Part shown: positions 12,239 to 23,446 of the stretch, piece after piece
How positions within the stretch are numbered: position 1 is the first letter of the stretch
Layout of the letters: every line of letters begins with the position of its first letter
NCBI GenBank assembly: GCA_038363925.1
Contig: JAQQWL010000015.1
Location: 2,542,001 to 2,606,000, forward strand
Direction of reading: 5' to 3'
Origin: Apiospora phragmitis
Lineage: Eukaryota > Ascomycota > Sordariomycetes > Amphisphaeriales > Apiosporaceae
DNA: 64,000 nucleotides
Notes under the pieces: model-generated
Databases searched by the model: none
Told to the model about the DNA's origin: nothing
What the model saw: only the letters and a program-made list of their open reading frames with translations
Made by a program: the position numbers and the translations under genes

Positions 12239-13588
12239 ATCAGAGCCCCAAATCATGTTATCTATATTGATAGAGGCTGTCACCCCCAATAGGTCGACAT
12301 GACAGTCCAGACTTAACTTTACTGGATGTCCCTTTCGACACACTCCAGTGAGTAGTTTTGCCTCAAACATATAAACATGAAGCCCACGACTTTAAGCCAC
12401 GTCAACTTGGTTTTGCCTTTCGTATTAGGGAAGCCCGTGTCATTGAACACCTCTATTGCCATCCGAGATACGGATAAGCCGACAGCCAGTGGCTGCTGGA
12501 CTTCGTATGTTAATCTTTCCTCCCTCCTTGTGGGACGTTGGTCTTACCATGGTCTGTACTAACTCGTCCTTCTACCCATAGTGCATCGCCTCGTCAATGC
12601 ATTCCTACGGTCTGCAGGTGTCCTGGCAGTGAGGGTATGTGGTTAGTCAACCTGGACAATACCGATAAGAAGCTTCATGGCTATGATCCTCCCTGGGCCT
12701 ACATCGGCACCATGCATCCGGATCAATGTTAGCAGATTCCACGTATATTAATCATGTTCCTCAATTTCGCATCCCGATCAAATGCAGTTGCATATCTCCC
12801 CTGGAGTGGGACGTGGAAATAATAAATCTAGGGGTAGTTGACTCATAACTCGAGGCCCCCTCACATACTAATTCTCCCAGTCCTAGCCTAGAGTAAGCAG
12901 AGCACTACAGCAGACCCCAAAAAGGCACCGTCCGAGCTTACATGGTGGTGTAGTAGCAGCGGAAATGTTGGTCTGCCCCCATACCTACGCATCGCCAGCA
13001 CACGCCCATTAGTTTCCATTATAGAACATGTACATCTTGAGGGGGTCTCGTTAATCTCCTCTGATTTGACCTGATGCCACCCTCTTCGACTCTTCGAGTT
13101 CTTCCCAACATGCCTACATAACATGATATGTCACTTGGAGCCAATCAACAAAAAGTATACATTACTTCGCTTGCCCATCTTTGATCGGTGAAGTAGACTT
13201 GCAGTGTCTGCGTCCGACAGTATTTCAGCATCGCTATTATTATTTCTGACTTGCTCCTGTTCCACCAAGACCTGTTGCCCATTTTCAACCGGGAACATTA
13301 TTTCCCCAAAGGACGCATTGCTGGAACTAGACCATATCTACCAACTAAATCCTGAGATACCCAAGACGTATTCCACTCACAGGTCGAATGCGCTGGACCC
13401 CACACTGCTGTGACACCTCGTCTGATAGCCAGGTCCCTTGAGATTGGTGACAATCTACCACTGAGGCTCGGCACATCTCTTTCGCTGAGTAGGCCAGCCT
13501 CTCCTGGACTACCGCCATTCATGAAATCCCGCTCAATCTAGTTTCTCACTCATTTCGTTTTATAAATTGGCACTCACCGCAACATACT
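12239..13588. other. no confident gene
   Basis: Only short frames occur, e.g. an ATG frame at 12377-12562 and a frame ending at 12732 that reads GMWLVNLDNTDKKLHGYD. These might be exon remnants but match nothing I recognise. Confidence 0.45.
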
Positions 13589-14654
13589 TTGTCTCACTTC
13601 TCTACATTACTGGCAATGCTCGCCACTTACATTCACGTTTCTGTGGGCGCTAATTTATATATGATGTCACTTTCACTCCTTGAGCCCCGGGGAAATGATG
13701 TGATGGCCCTTCTCATCTTCTTAAGTCGAGTAGAAGCTCTGATTCCGCCTTACCAGTATGTTGATGAGCGACACATATCCACAAGGCTGATGTAGCGCCA
13801 AACCGCACCAGTCTGCGAGATGTACTACACACTATGTCCATTATCTGTTGGAGGTAATTGTTACCCAAGTGGCTCCGAGTGCATGACGGGGAATCTTTGT
13901 GGCTCAGTGACCACTACCTGTGAATTGCCTGGCTATATAGGTTGTAGTCCTGAAAGTAGGTCTCCCTCAGACTTGTATTCTTTGGATGTGCGAAGTCAAA
14001 ATGCTGAATGCCACATAGGGAGGGGGGGACTGCTGCCCCACAGGCTTCACTTGCGGTACTGGTCATGACTGCATACCACCAACTACTGGGCCGTCGGGGC
14101 CCTTGTCGACGACTACCGATGTTCCGGCCGCCACGTCGTACGTAACCCTCGTCGCCGTGCAAACCAATGCCAGCTCACCAGAGAACAACCTCGCTCCGAA
14201 GTATATTGGCGCCGTCGTCGGGGGCGTTGTCGGGCTCCTCCTGGTCACCTCTCTGGCCGTATGGATCATCAAACGATACCTCGACAAGGTCATGCGAGCC
14301 GTAGATGGGGACTGGGGAACACAACCGATGAGAGGCCAGAGCCCACAGCGGGGTGACAAGGTTGGTGGATCTGGAGAAGGAGCTCAGCCCGTTCCAGGAC
14401 CCCACGAAGTATACGATCGTCCTACAATAGAGTACCTCGATGCTGCAGGCCAGAGTAGCATGAAACCAGACCATCGATGGGAGCTGGGAGGTAGCTACGA
14501 TGCTCATGGCACCTCCGAGTTGGATGCCAGTGAGAACGTATCGAGGGGTAACGAAGGCCGCACGCACCCTGACAAAGACGACTTAAGGCATACTCTAGCA
14601 TGCGCTATGGGTTACAGTGGAAAGAACTATGTACCCGTAATAAGGGGCACGTGA
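13589..14654 (+). pseudogene. Cys-rich secreted/single-pass membrane protein, frames disrupted
   Basis: Three successive frames fit one fungal protein type. A signal-peptide-like LLAMLATYIHVSVGA is near 13615. A cysteine-rich ectodomain spans 13820-14090 (CPLSVGGNCYPSG, TGNLCGS, then in another frame CCPTGFTCGTGHDC). From about 14100 there is a Ser/Thr-rich linker, a transmembrane segment (YIGAVVGGVVGLLLVTSLAV followed by WIIKRYL) and a cytoplasmic tail containing SELDA. The frames are not joined by obvious introns, and the last one has no ATG of its own. I infer a degraded gene of the common Ascomycete CC-rich membrane protein family (wall- or surface-associated, function unknown). A multi-exon intact gene cannot be excluded. 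Confidence 0.5.
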
Positions 14655-15194
14655 GAATGGTTCAATGTTTCGATACTAGATCTAGTCGTTATCACCCGAA
14701 AGCAGGGCGTGCCAAAGGGAGAAGCAGGTTGCTTCATGGAAGTGAATATGTGAAAACCGGGGAGTATGCGATATAGGGTTCTACTTTGAGATGTACAAGT
14801 AAAATGCTCTTCACGATTAGCTCTACTGTTCAGTCCGAAGGTATCAAACAAAATGCCGAATGATCAACTACCAAATCAGACAGTCTCTAACAGGAGCCGA
14901 CGAATCGATACTGTCTGTAATTTCTTATCTCGTTTTGGTCTCGAAAGGGCTGATCTTAAACAATAATCATGAGGAGCAGATACCTGAAGTTCATGTTAGG
15001 CCCTTGAAGGAAATGATGACATCCATACCAACTAAACCGCTATCCAACTCTCTGTCTCCAGAAAGGACTTTCTTTTGTACGATATTCGAGTGTACATGTT
15101 CAGCTGTCCACCAAGTCCTTGGCCCAGCTCAGCATTGTACTTGCAAAATATGGTAGCTTTATGCCTTACGCACCACCATACTCCATTATAGCCG
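14655..15194. other. intergenic, no supported gene
   Basis: Short unrecognised frames only. Confidence 0.5.
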
Positions 15195-16164
15195 CTAAAA
15201 CCACTTCTCAAACGCCTCCTCCCCAACCGTCTCCCTGTTCGGCTGCGCCGTCTTCGAACTCCGCCACTCCGTCCCATACGCCCCAAAGAACGTGTGCGAC
15301 GACGGCCCCTGCATCAGCCCCTTGACCCTCTGCGTCACCGAACTGTCCTCGCCCTCGCATTCGATGCGGGCACGGTAGCCCCGTTCAGCAAAGGCCCGGG
15401 CTCGAGCCAGGTCTCCGTGCGCCACAACGATCTTCAGCGCATTGTAGTAGAGCCGGGGGATGAGCACTGTAGCCGTGTCCGCCTCGGTCGTGTTGATCGG
15501 GTCCGGGTACTCTTCCCGAAGAACGCCGAGCGGGTGCGGCACGCGTGCAAGCTGGATAGGGGTTGGGTCATCATGGCCATGGGGTCACCGATCTGTTCCT
15601 CCAGCGACTGGATCGGACGGCGACGGGTTGAAGTTCATCGGTCGGCTAGGAACATAGATCACACTTGCAGTCAAAGTCAAAGCTGGCTTCGAGCCCGGGC
15701 TGGAGGATGTCACAGGGACCGCCCCTATCGTACGTGATGGTGAGCTCCTCGCCCGCGAAGATGTTGCGAACAGCGTGGATCGACTCCCGCCCGTCGTCGG
15801 GCGCCTCGTGCCAGTATTTGTGGCAGTTGGCAAAGCAGCTGTGGTTGATACGACAGATCTCTGGATAGATGCCGCATGCTTCGGCACCGTGGCCGCAGGA
15901 AGGGCGTTGGTCCCGACGATGCCGGTGAAGGTGTGCTTGCCCGGGTAGTTGTTGTGGAGGGGGAGGAATTGCGTATGTTGCTCTTTCGGCAGTGACCGCA
16001 GCTTGGAGGCGACAACACCGTTGAGCTCCCCGAGGCTCATGCTGCGCACCACGAGGAGTGGCTTTTCGCACAGAATACGCGTCCCGCGTTTTGATGTTGC
16101 ATCGTGCCACGAGGCCTTTGCCCTTGGCCGGGATCTCCAGTGTCTCGTAAAATGTAGCATTCAT
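15195..16164 (-). pseudogene. SET-domain protein pseudogene
   Basis: Read on the minus strand from the ATG at 16164 (MNATFYETLEIPAKGKGLVA), the sequence follows a fungal SET-domain protein through several frames: RGTRILCEKPLLVV, then near 15890 GIYPEICRINHSCFANC (the RINHSC motif of SET), IHAVRNIFAGEELTITYDRG, and the post-SET cysteines FDCKCDLCS. A stop (TAG) follows CDLCS, but the family-like sequence continues (PIQSLEEQIGDPMAMMTQ) and ends with REEYPDPINTT, LYYNALKIVVAHGDLARARA and EEAFEKWF to the stop at 15195. At least four frameshifts and one stop are needed. The first shift falls in an AAAA run (16089-16092). SET proteins of this kind are putative lysine methyltransferases; the specific target is unknown. 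As it stands no functional protein can be made. Confidence 0.75.
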
Positions 16165-16303
16165 AATTAGAAGAGGATCATTGATTCCAAGAGGATAATC
16201 ATTGTCGTTGGCGGCAAATCGGGATATTGTCAGCTTTAGATTGCCCTGTAAATTAGTTCTTGATGACTCTTTCCTGCGACATACCATCTTGAAACCAGCC
16301 AAC

Positions 16304-16800
16304 TTACCGCCCAGAAGCTTTTGGAAGAATCCTGGATATCTCGCCAGTCGTAGAATCCGTACTGGTCCTCCACTTCGGACCAGGGACGGATTCTCCCCCA
16401 AAGGTCTTAACCGCCAAGAGACCAACTGCTCGGATGTACGTCATAACATCGGTTTCAGAGGCAGTTTGACCCATGATCTTGGAGCTGAAACGTAAAAAGT
16501 GTGGTCCATGGAAGGGAAGAGTGGGATGTTCGCCCTCCTTGAACTCGATGTAGTGCTCCCGAATCTTTACCTGCTCGTCATCTGCGTACTGCTCCTTGAT
16601 CGTCTCCATGAAGAGGGTCCATTTGAGAGTGTCCGCAGCACCAGGCCCTAGGCGTGGGACCATGTCAAACCCCTCGTCCACACCCATGGCGTGGGTGCTC
16701 AATTGGGTATCAAACTTGTTCAACAGTCCGAGAACGGCTTTTGACCGGGGTTGCAGGTGGTAACTAATTGAATGAGTTCTTGCTTCGGAAGTGAAGTGAT
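16304..16800 (-). pseudogene. unrecognised protein fragment upstream of the SET gene
   Basis: A 139-codon frame (16304-16723) reads HAMGVDEGFDMVPRLGPGAA, then FMETIKEQYADDEQV, HYIEFKEGEHPTLPFHGP and MTYIRAVGLLAVKTFGG. This looks like real coding sequence, but it has no ATG at the frame start. An adjoining frame (16720-16980) may supply an upstream exon. I do not recognise the family. It is probably the 3' part of a separate, possibly broken gene rather than part of the SET gene. Confidence 0.4.
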
Positions 16801-17221
16801 GCTGCGACCGTCAATAGAGTGTACAAGATGGCGTAGAAAGGGAAGTGAAAAGCTGGAAGACAGCAAACACTTTCGTTTGGAGCTTTGCTGCCGCAGGAGG
16901 GCCCACCATCTGCACATCCAGTGTAACATCAACGTGGACCAATTGGACATACATCGATATTCATCAGCATCAAGTTTCATTGATCAATCCAGTCTATTAG
17001 ATGCTACTTTATGTCCATCGCACTATCTGCCTAATAGATGCAATCACTCTGTGGGGGAAAATCATGTTTTCCAAGAGTTCGCAACCACACCGTAACCCTA
17101 TGCCACCGATGGCAGAGTATTGTCTCTCTTAGACGAGCTTGAGTGACTGGTTCATTGGTTAGTGAATCATGCGAGATATGAGCACAAAGTATCAGGACAC
17201 TTACCATATATCATTGCTCTC
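16801..17221. other. intergenic, no supported gene
   Basis: Nothing beyond short frames is seen; it lies downstream of the secreted-protein gene at 17222-18115. Confidence 0.45.
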
Positions 17222-18115
17222 CTAGAAAGCACGAGCGTGAGCACGAACTTTCAGAGTCTTTGAGGCATCGATGGCCAGGTTGATGACCTCGTTGACCATG
17301 TGCTCGCTCTCGGCCTCGAGATGGTCCGCGGTGGCACCAGACGGGTACCAGATGGTCGAGTGAGCCTCGAAGCCCTCGCCGTACTCGGCGTCCTGGACGT
17401 CCTTGACGGCGATATGCAAGACACCGAAGGCGGTGTCGGTACCGTCCTTCAAGACCTTGGGGCCGGCGGCCTGGACGGGGTAGTCGGGCAGTTGGCGCAG
17501 GAAGGGGTACTTCTTATGGTCGGGGGCGGTGAAGTTCTGGATGTCGAAGTAGGTGACCACGCCACCCCAGCCCTCCAGAACGGTGGACTGGGGGAGCCCG
17601 TTGGAGCCGGTCGAGGTTTGCTTGATGTAGTGCTCGGGGTTCACATCGTCGTTGACAGAGTCCACTGCGGCCGAGGTAGCCCAGAGACCAAAGGTAACGG
17701 CGCTAAGGCTGGGGATGAAGCAAACAGTTTGGGAGTTCGAGGGCTTCCAGTTGACGCCATCCGACTTGGCAATGACGTCGTGCCAGTACTTGTTTCCATC
17801 GGCGATGTCGGGCTGGAGAAGCTTGAGAAGACCGTCGGGGCCGAGGTTGGCCTTGGTGGTGTGAAGCGCGGATTCGGTGGCGGGGAGATCGGCCTTAGTC
17901 TGGGGGACGGTGAGGTTGTCGCCAGCGGCGCCGAGGCGGGACTTGAGAAGGGTGACGGCACTCTTGGCCATGGCGAGTTCGTAGTCGAACTTGGATGCCT
18001 CGTGGGTCTGGCCCCAGTGAGTGAAGGTGTACGCATCCACGTACTCAGTGTAGTTGGCAGCCGCCATGGCTGCGAAGGCCAAGACAGCTGTCAGAAGGAG
18101 CGTGATGGAGTACAT
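17222..18115 (-). CDS. secreted protein of unknown function (297 aa)
   Basis: This is a single intact exon. A longer in-frame ATG exists at 18202, but the ATG at 18115 is preferred because it begins directly with a signal peptide (MYSITLLLTAVLAFAAMAAA). The mature protein starts near NYTEYVDAYTFTHWGQTHEA and includes YWHDVIAKSDGVNWKPSN, STVLEGWGGVVTYFDI, DHKKYPFLRQLPDYP and AFGVLHIAVKDVQDAEYG. It has very few cysteines (one near QTVCFIPS) and no membrane segment after the signal. I do not recognise a named domain, though it reads like a conserved fungal extracellular protein. It is one of the few undamaged genes in a block full of broken ones, which suggests it is still under selection. It is likely exported to the wall or medium. 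Confidence 0.8.
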   Translation of the reverse strand: MYSITLLLTAVLAFAAMAAANYTEYVDAYTFTHWGQTHEASKFDYELAMAKSAVTLLKSRLGAAGDNLTVPQTKADLPATESALHTTKANLGPDGLLKLLQPDIADGNKYWHDVIAKSDGVNWKPSNSQTVCFIPSLSAVTFGLWATSAAVDSVNDDVNPEHYIKQTSTGSNGLPQSTVLEGWGGVVTYFDIQNFTAPDHKKYPFLRQLPDYPVQAAGPKVLKDGTDTAFGVLHIAVKDVQDAEYGEGFEAHSTIWYPSGATADHLEAESEHMVNEVINLAIDASKTLKVRAHARAF

Positions 18116-19919
18116 AGTGACGCTGATTGACGGAAAAAAGCTTTGTCGAGTGATGGATGGGAAGAACAAATGGCGTTGAGAGAAGATGATGGATGATGAC
18201 AACCGACGAGCAAAGAGTCAGTTGTGTTGTTGAAGCTCAATGACTGAGGACTGAAGTCAGTTGGTTGATGGTGAGAGAGAAAATGTTGGAATCAGTCATG
18301 GTAGGTAAGGGTGTCTGTATAGGGTTCTGGTAGTAATGAATGCAATCCCTACAATTGAATACAAGTCTCCCATTGAATACATGCCTTCTATTGAATACTT
18401 ATATGGATGCTTTCGCAGAACGTTCACCTTTGTGTTACTCCATTACACGATTACACCACCCCTCCTCTACTGGGGTATTAATTCTACGTTGATTTCTATT
18501 ACGTGCCTCACCTGCCTAGGTTATGGTAGATGGGGCCATCACATGAAATGGCCATGTCAGGGAAAGCCAGAGTAGCGAGGAAGGTCCATTGAGCCAAAAT
18601 CCTTTCTAGAGTGCGCACATCTGATTGGTCAGTATCCGCCTCCCAGCTGGTGTTGGCTTCAATCAACATGGGGTTGGCTGTGGAGTGTGCACACCGTGGG
18701 GGAGCGCTGTCGAGCCGTTTGACATGAAATCCGATTGTACGGAGTACGCCATGCATCACACCACTCCGGCTAATCTACTGGCTACAACTAGAAGAATGAA
18801 GGAATGCCAGGAAACAAACAGTAAAGCATTCCTTCCCATTTCTTTTGCCCGGTCTTTTGCTTGCTTCTAGCAAACCGAGATTGGGCGGAAACTTGGCTGT
18901 TGGATGTGATTTGCGCACAGCAGGCCAACGAGGCCCACCTTGCGTCGTACCTGCTCGAATCACGGTACAGAGCCCAGGGTTATGTAATCCTTCATTCCTC
19001 TAACCTACAGGGGACAAATCGATGCACATGCAAGTCTTCTACCGGGGACCCCACGAGACCCGACCCGTGCACGAACCTGTTCTTGGTACTTTTCCTGCGA
19101 CGGCCCACGATCCTTCAGGGCATCACTGCTAAGTGTCATCATGGAGTAGGTTGTTCGGCTCCGACATGAAAAGCTTGTCCCGAGGCATGTATTCTAACTA
19201 CCACAACTCTTAACCATGCAAATACATGAGTCGTGTTACATGAATAGCGCATAACCGGGGCTTTCTCGGTAGCTTAGATCCAGATCAGGGACTATAAAAA
19301 ATTTAACATCCCTTGCAGCACTTGGTGACCCCACCACAAGGCAGTTCGATGTTTCGCAAGGGCTAATTCCCTAGACCTGTACGTCGAAGCCTAGCAGTCC
19401 ATACTTAAGTTTTATTTGGCGAAACTGCTGTTATACAATGGCCTTCCATCCCCAAGAGTCATTTTACCGCCTCAACTAGCTCAGGCGATGTACTACAATA
19501 GAGCCCGAGGTGACCCTACACCTTTGTCACATGCGATTACTTCTCCTTTTCCACCAATTCTGCAGGGAGAAAAAGTATGCAGTCGATCAAGCAGGCAGCC
19601 ACGAATCACTTCGAACATGCTCGTATGCAACCTGTTAGGAATGACGACGAGGTTGTTGGACAGACTGTGCCTCACATCTTGCCACTCGCCTGTTACTAGT
19701 ACAAAATTGCTATCGTAGGGCCCCGCAAGGTTCCGTCAACTAGATTCGTAAACGTGGATGTTGAGCCTCCTATATGGACCAGGAATGGTACCAAGATCGA
19801 TGAGCCGTGGCGAGTAAGTGGTCTCGCATCTCTGTCAGACGATCTCTGATGGTTTGCCTGGAATCATTCTCTCGAATGGTAGAGTACTGTTAGGGTTTCC
19901 GCACGGGGTAGGAAGAATA
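18116..19919. other. 1.8 kb with no confident gene
   Basis: The first 200 bases are the likely promoter and leader of the secreted-protein gene. The rest has only short frames. A possible exon end lies at about 19735-19814 (a frame reading VNVDVEPPIWTRNGTKIDEP followed by GTAAGT at about 19814), which could belong to the unrecognised frame at 19920-20426. Confidence 0.4.
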
Positions 19920-20426
19920 ATGGGATTCATCAGATCCGCCTCCCAGGTGAAAGTGATATATTTATGTAGGTTTTCAACACGGGAAGCGTTGAAGACCGCT
20001 TTCTTGAAGCCAGGAATAAACGTGGGTCAGACAATACTTGACCAGCTCTCGACGGCTGATATATCAATGGAATACTGCCACGCACATATAGATAAGCACC
20101 CTGGCGAGACTCGGTGCTACGCGGGTGTTGTATTTTCTGTCAAGACGGTTCAGGGCCAGAAATTCGAACTTGAGATTGATGCCATATGCACAGGACTCGG
20201 AAGTCCCCTTGCAAGTAAAACAAGCTGGCGTTTCGAAACCAAGAGTCGTGATGCTGAACAAGATCATCAGCAGGCTAGTGCAATGTTCTTTGTAGGCAGC
20301 TGCTTGTGGACGAGATTGCTTCTACAGTTCAGTACAAACATATGCGGCTCTTATGTATTGTCTCGCAGTCTACCTGATGAGTGGAGAGGCTGTGGGACAG
20401 CCGACTACTACATGCATCCAGTCTAA
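19920..20426 (+). CDS. unrecognised open reading frame (about 168 aa)
   Basis: The frame is open from before 19818; the first in-frame ATG is at 19920 (MGFIRSASQVKVIYLCRF) and the stop is at 20424-20426. The middle portion has normal-looking protein composition (GINVGQTILDQLSTADISME, ELEIDAICTGLGSPLA). No motif or family is recognised. It ends 70 bases before the convergent Cupin_5 gene. It may be an exon of a longer decayed gene, and could be spurious. Confidence 0.3.
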   Translation: MGFIRSASQVKVIYLCRFSTREALKTAFLKPGINVGQTILDQLSTADISMEYCHAHIDKHPGETRCYAGVVFSVKTVQGQKFELEIDAICTGLGSPLASKTSWRFETKSRDAEQDHQQASAMFFVGSCLWTRLLLQFSTNICGSYVLSRSLPDEWRGCGTADYYMHPV

Positions 20427-20493
20427 GCCTTCAGTGCTGTTGGTCGGTGGTGGCCAGTCAGCACCTTAATAGGTGTCGGTTGCACTCTGCACC

Positions 20494-20943
20494 CTACGAC
20501 TGTCGCGGCTCCCAGCCCTCCTTGGCCATCTCAAAGCTCTCCATCTTGAACGCGGGCGCCACCGTGCACCCCACCAACGTCCAGTCCCCGAGGCATTGCG
20601 CATGCTGCCACTCCCCCTGCTGCACCACGGCCTGGGGTCGCTCGCCTGCCCACAGGTCCTTGCCCAGCATGATGTCCCGCACGGGCTTCCCATCGTCCCA
20701 GGAGAGCGACAGCCGCATCGGGGCGCCGGCGTAGTGGTGCCAGACCTCGACGGCGTCGAGCACGCGGTGCCAGTGCGACAGGCCGGCCTCGCCCTCCAGG
20801 AGGTAGTAGATGCAGGTGCTGTGGGAGGCGTGCTCGGTGCTGCCTTGGGCGTCCCGGAAGGTTTCGATGTAGTAGCCCTTCTCGGGGTGGGGGGCGAGGT
20901 TCAGGGCTTTGATGACGTCCTGGGCTATGCGGGTTTCTGCCAT
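20494..20943 (-). CDS. Cupin_5 (DUF985, RmlC-like) protein
   Basis: This is a single intact exon of 149 codons from the ATG at 20943 (MAETRIAQDVIKALNLAPHP); the frame is open further upstream but has no ATG. The sequence fits the Cupin_5/DUF985 family: APHPEKGYYIETFRD at the N-terminus, STCIYYLLEGEAGLSHWHRV (the cupin strand with conserved residues), EVWHHYAGAPMRLSL, and the C-terminal WTLVGCTVAPAF. Family members are small beta-barrel proteins, probably cytosolic; no reaction is firmly established for most fungal members. It is intact among broken neighbours. Length is typical for the family. Confidence 0.88.
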   Translation of the reverse strand: MAETRIAQDVIKALNLAPHPEKGYYIETFRDAQGSTEHASHSTCIYYLLEGEAGLSHWHRVLDAVEVWHHYAGAPMRLSLSWDDGKPVRDIMLGKDLWAGERPQAVVQQGEWQHAQCLGDWTLVGCTVAPAFKMESFEMAKEGWEPRQS

Positions 20944-22196
20944 CTTGGAGACGAGTTGGTGATTGCGCGTTAAATAATACCTGGAGGGCTGGTTATCAGG
21001 TTGTTCGGCCAAATATCTGAAGCTTTGGCGTGAGATATAAGTTGAGGTGGAAGAACATCAATTCGATAAGGACATATGTTAGCTTATGTCGATGAGGCTT
21101 ACGTCCGCTCAAGAAAGAAGACGTTGCTAAAAGAGTGCTGACATAATTAGAGGAACGATAAGCAGGTCGGCAACAAGTGGAACAGACGCTTGTTATCTAT
21201 TGGATAAATGGGGTCACCATACCTCGGAAAATACCCAAGTCCCGACGTAGCCGGTAGACAAGGTTGTTTGTCACCCTCCATCTATGTTGTACTTTATCGA
21301 GATGGCGTGCAAAGCTAGCACGTCGCCGTCAATGCCACTAACACTAATACAGATTTGGGATCTCATTGTGGAGACACTGTCGTTGGTGCCCAGACCCCCA
21401 GCCTGACCCTTGCGGAGATAAGCGAATGACTGATCAACGGGGGCTCTCGCCGTCAGGAGTTTACGCTTAGCTTAAAGCTTGTGGCATAAATATAATTTGT
21501 CACTTATCCGAGATTCCAATCAGTGCCAGGTTCAAACAAACAAAAACGAAAGAACGAAAGATTCACGCCGCAGCAATTTACCCTCACATATAAGAAATAA
21601 ACCCCATGCGTGGCCCGTCTCTACTCAAAGGTTACATGGTGGTTGAAGGAAGAAACGGAAGGGGCGAAGAACATTGCCGGCTAGACCAGGCCATTAGGAG
21701 CAGATCTATCTTTCATCGAGTACGACGGATGGCCCCAAAGGCAATCGCGGATGACGGCGACCAATCACGAGACAACCTGTCCTCGGTACTTTCGTTGGAA
21801 ATGGCTAGTAGGCTGTGATACTAAGACAAGTCATCTGGTTAGCATGGAACAAGAAGGAGAAATCACAGCTTTTAAGAAGGCCATTTCTGACGAGCTCGGC
21901 TTCCGCCTGCTATTCGAAGACCCGGACCCGGCAGGCGCAGTTGCAGCCAAGCAGGTGTGGATATTGGAGTGATGAGGACAAACGAGATCGGTGCCCTGAG
22001 CTTGGTCAGGTCAAAAGGTGCATTGCATTCGACGAAAAAAAAACGGTGGCGGTGTTTTAACTATAGCTTTGATAAGTAAGTAGGTGACCTAAACAATCTT
22101 GCTACCGTTTTTTCATGTCCCTCCTCTATCCCTCTCCTTCATGTATTTCTCCTCCGTCTCTCCCCTCCTGAGCACTCACCCTCCTAGACGTTTCCC
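20944..22196. other. intergenic, no supported gene
   Basis: Short frames occur at 21606-22060 (for example EQEGEITAFKKAISDELGF near 21845), which could be a fragment of an old gene, but nothing recognisable. The 20944-21200 part is the Cupin_5 promoter. Confidence 0.4.
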
Positions 22197-22913
22197 CTAT
22201 TTCCGGTACCACATCCGCGTCGTCTTGGCCTTCCGGATCTTCCGCTGCAGCTGAAAGACGCCGTACAGAAGCGCCTCGGCCGTCGGCGGGCAGCCGGGCA
22301 CGTAGATGTCGACGAGCAGGATGCGGTCGACGCCGCGCACGACGCTGTAGCTGTAGTGGTAGTAGCCGCCGCCGTTGGCGCAGGTGCCCATGCTGATGAC
22401 CCACTTGGGGTCAGGCATCTGGTCGTAGCACTGCCGGACCGCCGACGCCATCTTGTTGGTCACCGTGCCCGCGACGATCATGACGTCGGCCTGGCGCGGC
22501 GACGCGCGGAAGATGAGGCCCAGCCGGTCCTGGTCATACCGCGGCATCGAGGCGTGCATCATCTCGATGCCGCAACAGGCGAGGGCAAAGGTCAGGGGCC
22601 ACATGGAGCCGTTGCGTGACCAGGCCACGAGCTGGTCTAGTGTTGTTCTTTGTTCGTCGGTTAGCTTGCGAGCTCGTCTCGAGCGGATCCGAAATCTCTC
22701 AGGGCATGGAAAGTTCTTACAGGGCATAGTCGATGACGCTGGTAGGCTTCGACTCGGTAGAAAGTGCTGTAGTTGAGGGGAGAGGACTAGGTCCCGTACG
22801 TCTCGGCGGATCCTGTTGCCGAAGTCGTGTGGTATTGGAGATAGTCCTCACACATGGACCTAATAGTAATCGACTTCCTGGGCGATATATGTGTGTCTTG
22901 ACCGCAAGTGAAG
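22197..22913 (-). CDS. NADH:ubiquinone oxidoreductase 20 kDa (PSST/NDUFS7/NuoB) subunit, divergent copy
   Basis: The last exon (22197-22647) encodes the conserved core. All four cysteines that bind cluster N2 are present: the CC pair in [11 protein letters not shown], the C in [16 protein letters not shown], and the C in [35 protein letters not shown] and the C-terminal MWYRK are also typical. The apparent ATG at 22727 is not the start. A 73-base intron, 22648-22720 on the minus strand (GTAAGA..GCTAAC..AAAG), joins an upstream exon ending DYAL to TTLDQ, giving the YALTTLDQ usual in the family. The upstream exon reads back through [17 protein letters not shown] to about 22913, where a further intron probably leads to the presequence exon (candidate ATG near 23014). 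The protein would act in the mitochondrial complex I peripheral arm near the quinone site. Substitutions such as GVDRILLVD instead of the usual GCDR.VPVD suggest a second, accessory copy. Confidence 0.88.
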
Positions 22914-23446
22914 GACAAACTACTTTTGGCTTGTTAGTCTCGTGAAATTACGTTGGTTCTCGTTTCAGGGGCACCTACGACTTGCTATTTTCGGGGTCAT
23001 CATCGTGGTTTACTTTAGATGACGACTTCAAAATAGTAGGGAATGAGTAAAAGACTATGTTTCCAAAAAAGAACGGGGAAGAGCCTCTGCCACGGGTAGA
23101 CTGCGTAAGCAGAGCCATCGGGATATTCACACATTCAAGACCCACCTCCTGAAAGATAGTACGGGGACCCCAGCGGTACTAGTGACGCAATGTGCCGGGG
23201 TCAAGATACACTGTATAAAAGCCGGCAAACGGCACCGAAAGCACAGTGCATTATAGGTTCTGAAACGGTACGTTAGCGGTAAACTACCGAAGCGCTGGGT
23301 TAGCGTCTCAATTCTGCCCTCGGGAAAAACACTCCTCGCTCATTCCCCTGTTTTATCCAATGCCCTCTCACCATGCAGAACGGCCATTGTCGGTGGTCCT
23401 TACACTTCGGCTCAGGATGAGCTTGCGCAATGCCGACGCATGAGAC
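22914..23446. other. 5' region of the PSST gene and upstream of the divergent regulator pseudogene
   Basis: A probable first PSST exon (minus strand, ATG near 23014, reading MMTPKIA) and an ACTAAC branch-like signal lie here. The rest is intergenic between two divergently arranged genes. Confidence 0.35.

Noticed and set aside
17300..18130. 276-codon plus-strand frame opposite the secreted protein
   Set aside because: Gly/Val/Glu-rich shadow of the minus-strand gene, without signal peptide or motifs.
22197..22727. PSST start at the ATG at 22727
   Set aside because: That ATG lies in the upstream exon out of its frame, and the bases from 22720 down to 22648 form a GT-AG intron whose removal restores the conserved YALTTLDQ.
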